NCBI GenBank assembly: GCA_027038775.1
Contig: JALWGP010000429.1
Location: 1 to 6,143 of the forward strand
DNA: 6,143 nt
Source of the DNA: Sedimenticola sp.
GTDB taxonomy: Bacteria; Pseudomonadota; Gammaproteobacteria; Chromatiales; Chromatiaceae
Direction: 5' to 3'
Positions 1 through 6,143 of the stretch are shown one piece after another; position 1 is the first letter of the stretch; each line of letters starts with the position of its first letter. The notes under the pieces were generated by a model. That model did not search any database. It saw nothing but the letters and a program-made list of their open reading frames with translations, and had not been told where the DNA came from. The position numbers were made by a program, and so were the translations under genes.

Positions 1-1907
1 GGCTCGGCCACCTGCTCCACCTCCAGCGGGTAGCGCTGCAGGGGACGGCCCTCGGCGTCGGTGATCTCGCGGATGGCGCGCAGCGGCGTGCGGAAACCGC
101 CGGAGGCGAAGACCTGGTAGAGCTGGGCCACCTCCAGGGACGAGAGCGAGACCGCCCCCAGCAGCAGCGAGGGCAGCGGCCGCATGGGCCGTCGCAGCCC
201 CATGCGCCTGAGCTGTCGCACCACTTCCTCCACGCCCAGGTCGAGGCCGAGGTGCACGGTGGCCAGGTTGTAGGAATGAGCCAGCGCCTCGTGCAGGGGC
301 ACCAGTCCGTGGGACCGGTGGTCGTAGTTCTCGGGCTTCCAGAGGTTGCCGCGGGCGTCCTTCAGCCGCACCGTCTCATCCTTCAGGAAGGTCATCAGGG
401 TGTAGCGCTGCGGCTGCGACAGCGCCAGCAGGTAGATGGCCGGCTTGATGAGGGATCCCACCGGCCGCACCGCGTCCAGCGCCCGGTTGAAGCCGGCAAA
501 ATCCGCCCGGCGGCCGCCGCTCAGGGCACGCACCTCCCCCTCCTGGGGCGAGACCAGCACCGCGGCCGTCTCCAGGGTCCCCGGTTTCAGCTTCCTTGCC
601 TTCTCCAGCCGGCGCAGGCCCGCATCCAGCGCCCGGTCGAGCTGCGCCTGGGCCCAGGGATCCAGGGTGGTGAAGATGCGCAGCCCCTCGGAGGTGAGGT
701 CCTCCTCGCGGTAGTCGCGTCGCAGCTGGCGGCGCACCAGGTCGATGAAGGCGGGGTGGCGGCCGCCGCCGTGGCGCTTCTGCTTCACCACGCCGAGCGG
801 CCGCCGCTGCGCCTCCCGCGCCTGTTCGGGGGAGATGAAGCCCTGTTTCGCCATGAGCTCCAGCACCAGGTTGCGCCGCTTCCGGGCGCGCTCGGGATGG
901 ACCCTGGGGTTGTAGTAGGAAGCCCCCTTGAGCAGCGCCACCAGCAGCGCCGTCTCGTGCAGCTTCAGCTCGTCGAGGGGACGGTTGAAGTAGAACCAGG
1001 AGGCCAGGCCGAAGCCGTGGATGGCGCGGTCGCCGTCCTGGCCCAGGTAGACCTCGTTGGCGTAGGCCTCGAGGATCTCGTCCTTGTCGTAGCGGGCCTC
1101 CACGATGAGCGCCATGAGCGCCTCGTTGGCCTTGCGCCAGAGGCTGCGTTCGGAGGTGAGGAAGAAGTTCTTCACCAGCTGCTGGGTGAGGGTGCTGCCC
1201 CCCTGCACCGTGCGGCCCGCGCGGAGGTTGGCCACCAGGGCACGGGCGATGCTGCGGAAGTTGAGGCCGTGGTGACGGAAGAACTCCCGGTCCTCCGCCG
1301 CCAGCAGCGCCGCCACCAGGTGGTCGGGCAGGTCCGAGCGCTTCACCAGCACCCGGTCCTCCTTGTGCGCCGGGTAGATGCTGCCGATCACCGGCGGCTC
1401 CAGCCGCAGCAGGTCCAGCTCGCGGCCGCTCTTCGCGTCGCGCAGCAGGGCGATTCCCTTGGCGGACGTGCGCACCTCCACCGCATGGGCCGGCTCGTCG
1501 CCGTCCCAGAAGAGGAAGGGCCGGGTGTGGAAGAGGAAGCGGCCGCCGGCGCGTGACCACTGGGCGGGCTGCCGCGGATGCTTCGCCTTGCGGTAGCCCA
1601 GCCGCTCCAGCTCGGCCTGGAGCTGCTCCGGCGTCACCCGCGCTCCCACGTAGAGCTCCAGCGGGCGGGCATAGACCCGCGCCGGCACTGCCCAACGCTT
1701 GCCCTCGAACTTGACGCGGACGACCTGGGAGAGGTGAAGCGCGTAGCCGCCCACCACCAGCGCCACCAGCACGAGGAGGCCGGTGGCCCATTTCAGCCAG
1801 CCGAGGGAGCGCCGCTTCGAGCCCCGGCGCCGGCTTCGTCCGCCCCTGCGCCGGGCGGCCGGTTTCGTCGCCTTGCGCTTCACCACCTTTTTCTTACGTG
1901 CCGCCAT
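1..1907 (-). CDS. mrcB: Penicillin-binding protein 1B (bifunctional transglycosylase/transpeptidase), 3'-truncated by the window
   Basis: Class A PBP that polymerises lipid II into glycan strands and cross-links the peptides, anchored in the inner membrane with its catalytic domains in the periplasm. The open frame runs from ATG at 1907 off the left edge, giving 635 visible codons. An in-frame TGA at 1926-1928 and no other start codon between it and the ATG fix the start. Order: a very Arg/Lys-rich cytoplasmic tail (about residues 2-35), one membrane helix (about 40-57), a UB2H-like domain (about 76-160, beginning ARVYARPLELY), then a GT51 transglycosylase with EDREFFRHHG (catalytic Glu205), GGSTLTQQLVKN (236-247) and RKANEALMALIVE (258-270, Glu262). 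The Glu205-Glu262 gap of 57 matches E. coli PBP1B Glu233-Glu290. The transpeptidase shows GSLIKP (nucleophile Ser485, Lys488) and SYN (545-547). The KTG motif should lie beyond the edge. No strong Shine-Dalgarno is visible. The UB2H domain is where LpoB binds in E. coli; whether LpoB exists here cannot be seen. Confidence 0.95.
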   Translation of the reverse strand, partial: MAARKKKVVKRKATKPAARRRGGRSRRRGSKRRSLGWLKWATGLLVLVALVVGGYALHLSQVVRVKFEGKRWAVPARVYARPLELYVGARVTPEQLQAELERLGYRKAKHPRQPAQWSRAGGRFLFHTRPFLFWDGDEPAHAVEVRTSAKGIALLRDAKSGRELDLLRLEPPVIGSIYPAHKEDRVLVKRSDLPDHLVAALLAAEDREFFRHHGLNFRSIARALVANLRAGRTVQGGSTLTQQLVKNFFLTSERSLWRKANEALMALIVEARYDKDEILEAYANEVYLGQDGDRAIHGFGLASWFYFNRPLDELKLHETALLVALLKGASYYNPRVHPERARKRRNLVLELMAKQGFISPEQAREAQRRPLGVVKQKRHGGGRHPAFIDLVRRQLRRDYREEDLTSEGLRIFTTLDPWAQAQLDRALDAGLRRLEKARKLKPGTLETAAVLVSPQEGEVRALSGGRRADFAGFNRALDAVRPVGSLIKPAIYLLALSQPQRYTLMTFLKDETVRLKDARGNLWKPENYDHRSHGLVPLHEALAHSYNLATVHLGLDLGVEEVVRQLRRMGLRRPMRPLPSLLLGAVSLSSLEVAQLYQVFASGGFRTPLRAIREITDAEGRPLQRYPLEVEQVAE

Positions 1908-1940
1908 GGAAACCCGACCTGGTCGTCACGGACGCGGGCT

Positions 1941-1963
1941 GCGACAGCGCAAAGCGCGACAGC
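1941..1963. repeat. Short direct repeat with embedded GCGC dyad in the mrcB leader
   Basis: GCGACAGC occurs at 1941-1948 and again at 1956-1963, a period of 15 bp. Between and partly inside them is GCGC-AAA-GCGC (1947-1957). It lies 34-56 bp upstream of the mrcB start codon, within the predicted mrcB leader. It may be a small leader hairpin or a chance GC-rich pattern. Confidence 0.3.
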
Positions 1964-1998
1964 CGGAACGACCGAAGATGAGAGACTGAGAAGGAGCT

Positions 1999-2014
1999 GG
2001 CATCCTGGGATGCC
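1999..2014. promoter_or_regulatory. Perfect 7+7 bp inverted repeat, candidate operator
   Basis: GGCATCC, a TG centre, then GGATGCC form a perfect dyad in the mrcB-manC intergenic region. Its centre lies about 47 bp upstream of the predicted manC start site and about 25 bp downstream of the predicted mrcB start site. That suits a dimeric regulator affecting either gene, or a small hairpin in the mrcB leader. I do not recognise it as the site of a specific regulator. Confidence 0.4.
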
Positions 2015-2037
2015 GGTCCACTGAAAACGGGGAATTG

Positions 2038-2067
2038 ATGCTATGCTCGAACTCCGGCGATTGTAAA
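2038..2067 (-). promoter_or_regulatory. Candidate sigma70-type promoter for mrcB
   Basis: Read on the minus strand, TTTACA (2067-2062, 5 of 6 matches to TTGACA) is followed after 18 nt by TAGCAT (2043-2038, 4 of 6 matches to TATAAT). Transcription would start near 2031 and give mrcB a leader of roughly 120 nt. Its -10 shares bases 2039-2043 with the candidate extended -10 for manC on the other strand. This is pattern matching only, in a GC-rich background where AT-rich boxes are uncommon. Confidence 0.4.
2039..2047 (+). promoter_or_regulatory. Candidate extended -10 promoter element for manC
   Basis: TGCTATGCT contains a TGn extension directly in front of TATGCT (4 of 6 matches to TATAAT). 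Transcription would begin near 2054, giving a leader of about 30 nt that still holds the ribosome binding site. No good -35 box lies 16-18 nt upstream, so this would depend on the extended -10 or an activator. It overlaps the candidate mrcB -10 on the opposite strand. Confidence 0.35.
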
Positions 2068-2072
2068 GGAAG
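2065..2072 (+). promoter_or_regulatory. Ribosome binding site of manC
   Basis: AAAGGAAG is a good purine-rich Shine-Dalgarno match about 11 nt upstream of the ATG at 2084, slightly long spacing but acceptable. It supports that ATG, where the conserved MIPVILSGGSGTR N terminus begins. Confidence 0.7.
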
Positions 2073-2083
2073 ATTATCCGCAG

Positions 2084-3499
2084 ATGATTCCAGTGATTCT
2101 CTCCGGCGGTTCGGGCACACGGCTGTGGCCCGTTTCGCGCAAGACCCATCCCAAACAGTTCTGGCCGCTGGTCTCCGAGCTCTCCATGCTGCAGGAAACC
2201 TGCGCCCGCACCCGCTCCCTGGCCGAGTGCGACCCCATGGTGGTGTGCAACGAGGAACACCGGTTCTTCGTGGCCCAGCAGCTCCAGGAAGCGGGTTACG
2301 AAGGCGCCGCCATCCTGCTGGAACCGGCCGGTCGCAACACGGCGCCGGCGGCGGCCATCGCCGCGCTCCACGCCCTGGGCAACGAGCGCGACCCGGTGCT
2401 GCTCATCCTCCCCGCCGACCATGTCATCCGTGATCTACAGGCCTTTCACGACGCGGTGACCGAGGGGGAGGCGCTGGCCGAGCAGGGTCACCTGGTCACC
2501 TTCGGCATCGTTCCCGAGTACCCCGAGACCGGCTACGGCTACATCCAGGGCGGCTCGCCCCTGCCCGGCAGCGAGGGCGCCCGCCGCATCGACCGCTTCG
2601 TGGAGAAGCCCGACCTGACCACCGCGCGCATGTACCTCGACGCCGGCGACTACTACTGGAACAGCGGCATGTTCCTGTTCCGCGCCTCGGTCTACCTGGA
2701 GGAGCTGGAGAAGCAGAACCCGGAGATGATCGAGGCCTGCCGCGAGGCCTGCGAGAAGGCGCAGCGGGACCTCGACTTCATCCGCCTCGACCGCGAGGCC
2801 TTCGAGCGCTGTCCCTCCGACTCCATCGACTACGCGGTGATGGAGCACACCAACCGCGGCGTGGTGATCCCCATCGACGCCGGCTGGAACGACGTGGGCT
2901 CCTGGTCAGCCCTGTGGGAGATCGGCGACAAGGACGAGGACGGCAATGTGCTCCAGGGCGACGTGCTGGCCCTGGACTGCAAGGACAACCTGCTGCGCTC
3001 CGACGGCCGCCTGCTGGCCGCCCTGGGGGTGAAGGACCTCATCGTGGTGGACACCCCCGACGTGCTGCTGGTGGCCCACCGCAGCCAGGCCCAGCGGGTG
3101 AAGGAGCTGGTGGAGCGGCTCGACGGCGAGCAGCGCGAGGAGATCGAGATCCACGCCCAGGTCCATCGTCCCTGGGGCTGCTACCAGGGCATCGACCGCG
3201 CCGAGCGCTACCAGGTGAAGCGCATCTCGGTGAAGCCCGGCGCCAGCCTCTCGCTGCAGAAGCACCACCACCGCGCCGAACACTGGATCGTGGTCAAGGG
3301 CAGCGCCCTGGTGACCCGGGGGAACGAGACCTTCCTGCTCACCGAGAACCAGTCCACCTACATCCCCGTGGGCGAGCTGCACCGGCTGGAGAACCCCGGC
3401 AAGATCCCCCTGGAGCTCATCGAGGTGCAGTCGGGCAGCTACCTGGGCGAGGACGACATCGTCCGCTTCGACGACGAGTACGGGCGGGGGGACGGCTGA
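2084..3499 (+). CDS. manC: Bifunctional mannose-1-phosphate guanylyltransferase / mannose-6-phosphate isomerase (ManC/AlgA/XanB type)
   Basis: Cytoplasmic enzyme making GDP-mannose. The C-terminal type II isomerase converts fructose-6-phosphate to mannose-6-phosphate, and the N-terminal domain joins mannose-1-phosphate to GMP from GTP. Its 471 residues fit the family length. The nucleotidyltransferase part shows GGSGTRLWPVSR (8-19), PKQF (23-26), EPAGRNTAPA (80-89), LPADH (109-113), YPETGYGYI (146-154), FVEKP (172-176), WNSGMF (192-197) and GWNDVGSW (267-274). The cupin isomerase part starts near HRPWG (361-365), with metal-binding QKHHHRAEHW (392-401) and GELHRLEN (430-437). The phosphomannomutase that links the two activities is not in this window. 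The gene is divergent from mrcB and convergent with purA, so it looks like a single-gene unit. GDP-mannose could feed exopolysaccharide, O-antigen, alginate or GDP-fucose/rhamnose; the window does not say which. The names algA, xanB and cpsB are used for the same family. Confidence 0.96.
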   Translation: MIPVILSGGSGTRLWPVSRKTHPKQFWPLVSELSMLQETCARTRSLAECDPMVVCNEEHRFFVAQQLQEAGYEGAAILLEPAGRNTAPAAAIAALHALGNERDPVLLILPADHVIRDLQAFHDAVTEGEALAEQGHLVTFGIVPEYPETGYGYIQGGSPLPGSEGARRIDRFVEKPDLTTARMYLDAGDYYWNSGMFLFRASVYLEELEKQNPEMIEACREACEKAQRDLDFIRLDREAFERCPSDSIDYAVMEHTNRGVVIPIDAGWNDVGSWSALWEIGDKDEDGNVLQGDVLALDCKDNLLRSDGRLLAALGVKDLIVVDTPDVLLVAHRSQAQRVKELVERLDGEQREEIEIHAQVHRPWGCYQGIDRAERYQVKRISVKPGASLSLQKHHHRAEHWIVVKGSALVTRGNETFLLTENQSTYIPVGELHRLENPGKIPLELIEVQSGSYLGEDDIVRFDDEYGRGDG

Positions 3500-3539
3500 G
3501 CGGATCCGGGCTCGAGCGTTCGACCCGGGGATGCCCCCT

Positions 3540-3596
3540 GTAGGAGCGACGCCCCCGCCGCGAACCCCGCGTAGGAGCGGCGCCCCCGCCGCGAAC
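3540..3596 (+). repeat. Tandem direct pair of REP-like units (forward orientation)
   Basis: Units 3540-3565 and 3571-3596 match at 25 of 26 positions with a 31-bp period. The second forms a perfect stem, GCGGCG (3577-3582) with CGCCGC (3587-3592) around a CCCC loop. The first has A at 3549 instead of G, giving one A-C mismatch in its stem (3546-3551 with 3556-3561). The single change suggests a fairly recent local duplication. Confidence 0.85.
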
Positions 3597-3604
3597 GTTC
3601 GAGG

Positions 3605-3632
3605 TTCGGCCCGGGGGCGGGCCTCCCACAGG
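3605..3632 (-). repeat. REP-like unit, inverted, with swapped stem bases
   Basis: The hairpin is GGCCCG (3608-3613), GGGG loop, CGGGCC (3618-3623). Read on the minus strand it has a GTGGGAG head and a GGGCCGAA tail, like the forward units, but the stem bases differ on both arms so that pairing is kept. A perfect 10-bp palindrome, CGAACGTTCG (3592-3601), lies just before it at the tail-to-tail junction with the second forward unit. Confidence 0.8.
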
Positions 3633-3643
3633 TTCGTTTGAAA

Positions 3644-3670
3644 TTCGGCCCGGGGACGGGCCTTCTACGG
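3644..3670 (-). repeat. REP-like unit next to the purA stop; possible terminator or mRNA-end hairpin
   Basis: The hairpin is GGCCCG (3647-3652), GGGA loop, CGGGCC (3657-3662). In the purA direction it begins 9 nt past the stop codon, close enough to sit at the 3' end of that mRNA. Only a weak T stretch (GAATTTC) follows, so it does not look like a classical intrinsic terminator. Protection of the 3' end or Rho-dependent ending are alternatives. Confidence 0.7.
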
Positions 3671-3671
3671 G

Positions 3672-5009
<1,338 letters not shown>

Positions 5010-6143
5010 TCAGGAGGAAGAGGAGCCGGGGGAAAGGACCACCTTCTCCCAACGCCCGTCCCTGCGCACCAGCTCGTGGGTGCAGTCCATGGCGCGGGCG
5101 TCGCCCTGCTGGCCGGGCAGTTCGCGGACCACGGTGACGCCGGCGGCGCGCAGCTCCCCGATGGCCCGCTCGAGGGCCTCGTCCCCCTCCCAGGGCGCGA
5201 AGACCCGTTCACCGGGCGGCTCGGCCCCGCCCCCGCCGAAACGCATCAGGGTCTTCAGGTCGGCGCTGAAGCCGGTGGCGGGCCGCGCCCGGCCGAACTT
5301 GCCACCGATCCGGTCGTAGCGGCCGCCGCGGGCGATCTCCTTGCCCGAGCCCGGCACGAAGGCGGCGAACACCAGGCCGTTCTGGTACTGGTAGCCGCGC
5401 AGTTCCGCCAGGTCGTAGTGGACCGGCAGCTCCGGCAGGCAGGACTGGAGGCTCTCGCCCGCCCGGCGCAGGTAGTCCACCGCCTCGTGCACCTCGGGCG
5501 AGGCGGCGGCCAGCAACCGCTCCGCCTGTTCCAGCACCTCGGCCTTGCCGTTGAGGCCGGCCAGGGCCACGAACATCTCCGCCAGGTCGCCGGCCAGGGC
5601 GAACTCCCGTACCAGCGATTCGATCTCGGGCACCGCCTTGCGCTGCAGCGCCTGGAACAGCGCCTTCTCCTGGGCCGGTGCCAGCCCTGCCTGGCGCGCC
5701 AGGCCGCGAAAGATCCCCACGTGTCCCAGATCCAGAAAGACGTTCTCCACGCCGGCCTCTTCCAGGGTGGCCATCATCAGGCAGAGGACCTCCAGGTCGC
5801 TCTCCACGCCGGGATGACCATAGAGTTCCACCCCCACCTGCAGCGGACTGCGGGTGGCGGAGAAGCCGTCGGGATAGGCACGCAACACGCTGCCCAGATA
5901 GCAGAGGCGTACCGGCTCCTCACGCCGCAGCTGGTGAGCATCGATGCGCGCCACCTGGGGAGTGATGTCGGCCCGGATGCCCAATAACTTGCCGCTCATG
6001 GGATCGGTGAGTTTGAAGGTCTGGTGTTCCAGGTCCTTTCCCACTCCCGTGAGGAGAGACTCCAGGTACTCGATGAAGGGGGTGATCACCAGCTCGTAGC
6101 CCCAGCCCTGATAGAGGTCCAGGAGCCGGCGCCGCAACTGCTC
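5010..6143 (-). CDS. hisZ: ATP phosphoribosyltransferase regulatory subunit HisZ, 5'-truncated by the window
   Basis: HisZ is a histidyl-tRNA-synthetase-like protein without aminoacylation activity. It pairs with the short form of HisG to make and regulate the enzyme for the first step of histidine synthesis (ATP plus PRPP). The frame is open through the right edge (first visible codons E-Q-L), giving 377 visible residues and a TGA at 5012-5010. Compared with the usual length of roughly 390, about 20 N-terminal residues are missing. A TTG at 6137-6135 is internal, not a start. Visible parts: RADITPQVAR (57-66), the CYLGSVLRAY segment (81-90), ELRGYQYQNG (247-256) and ARGGRYDRIGG (271-281). 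There is no C-terminal anticodon-binding domain, and the histidine-binding loop reads RGYQYQ where HisRS has RGLDYY, both favouring HisZ over HisS. It ends in a serine-rich SPGSSSS tail. It probably shares an operon with purA; hflKC commonly precede it in gammaproteobacteria, but that lies outside the window. Confidence 0.95.
   Translation of the reverse strand, partial: EQLRRRLLDLYQGWGYELVITPFIEYLESLLTGVGKDLEHQTFKLTDPMSGKLLGIRADITPQVARIDAHQLRREEPVRLCYLGSVLRAYPDGFSATRSPLQVGVELYGHPGVESDLEVLCLMMATLEEAGVENVFLDLGHVGIFRGLARQAGLAPAQEKALFQALQRKAVPEIESLVREFALAGDLAEMFVALAGLNGKAEVLEQAERLLAAASPEVHEAVDYLRRAGESLQSCLPELPVHYDLAELRGYQYQNGLVFAAFVPGSGKEIARGGRYDRIGGKFGRARPATGFSADLKTLMRFGGGGAEPPGERVFAPWEGDEALERAIGELRAAGVTVVRELPGQQGDARAMDCTHELVRRDGRWEKVVLSPGSSSS

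Larger units (their letters stand above)
3519..3670. repeat. Cluster of REP-like palindromic repeats between convergent manC and purA
   Basis: This stretch is nearly all repeat units of about 26 bp, each with a 6-bp stem and 4-nt loop. Two units point forward (3540-3565 and 3571-3596), two are inverted (3605-3632 and 3644-3670), and a degenerate inverted unit (about 3519-3543, 18 of 25 positions matching the last unit) overlaps the first. All have a TAGGAG-like head and a CGAA tail next to the stem. They resemble the TAGGAGCGGC...GCCGCGAA extragenic palindromes seen in many copies in GC-rich gammaproteobacteria; that family link is from memory. Placement just past the stop codons of two convergent genes is typical of REPs. 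Roles in termination or mRNA 3'-end protection are possible but inferred. Confidence 0.85.

Noticed and set aside
252..1556. A 434-codon plus-strand open frame opposite mrcB
   Set aside because: It lies entirely antisense to the well-supported PBP1B frame. Its translation is low-complexity, rich in Gln, Val, Ala, Gly and Leu, as expected from the reverse of high-GC codons.
376..1791. A 471-codon minus-strand open frame within mrcB in another frame
   Set aside because: It is a GC-driven shadow: Arg/Gly/Ala/Pro-rich with no family motif, while the frame starting at 1907 carries every GT51 and transpeptidase motif up to the edge.
1880..2422. A 180-codon minus-strand frame spanning the mrcB-manC gap
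   Set aside because: It overlaps the 5' ends of two firmly identified genes, has no recognisable domain, and its intergenic part coincides with promoter-like sequence.
3540..3670. Possible CRISPR array
   Set aside because: The units are in mixed orientation, separated by only a few bases, and have hairpin structure with no unique spacers of 25-40 bp.
6135..6137. TTG as the start codon of hisZ
   Set aside because: The frame stays open to the window edge and the HisZ family has about 20 further conserved N-terminal residues, so the real start lies outside.

Overview
The window looks like ordinary chromosomal DNA from a high-GC gammaproteobacterium. Three things point there. The class A penicillin-binding protein carries a UB2H-type insert, as PBP1B does. 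hisZ lies directly upstream of purA, an order common in gammaproteobacteria. The short TAGGAG-type palindromic repeats resemble those common in GC-rich members such as Pseudomonas and the Chromatiales. An Ectothiorhodospiraceae/Chromatiales-like host is my guess from these traits; the sequence does not prove it.

Layout, left to right. (1) Bases 1-1907, minus strand: mrcB, encoding bifunctional PBP1B, with its 3' end cut off by the window edge. (2) Bases 1908-2083: a 176-bp divergent intergenic region with candidate overlapping face-to-face promoters and a 7+7 bp inverted repeat. (3) Bases 2084-3499, plus strand: a complete bifunctional mannose-1-phosphate guanylyltransferase / mannose-6-phosphate isomerase (ManC/AlgA type). 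(4) Bases 3500-3671: a convergent intergenic region almost filled by a cluster of four clear and one degenerate REP-like hairpin repeats. (5) Bases 3672-4973, minus strand: complete purA. (6) Bases 5010-6143, minus strand: hisZ, with its 5' end cut off by the window edge, 36 bp upstream of purA and probably in one operon with it.

Functionally these are housekeeping genes: peptidoglycan polymerisation and cross-linking (mrcB), GDP-mannose supply for surface polysaccharide (manC), AMP synthesis from IMP (purA), and control of the first step of histidine synthesis (hisZ). HisZ and PurA both touch purine and ATP metabolism, because histidine synthesis consumes ATP and releases AICAR, which re-enters the purine pathway. 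ManC and PBP1B both serve the envelope and are divergently transcribed.

I see no mobile element, phage gene, CRISPR array, RNA gene, toxin-antitoxin or defence gene, and no convincing new system. The most interesting non-coding features are the structured repeat cluster between manC and purA, where hairpin arms change in a compensating way between copies, and the compact mrcB/manC divergent control region.
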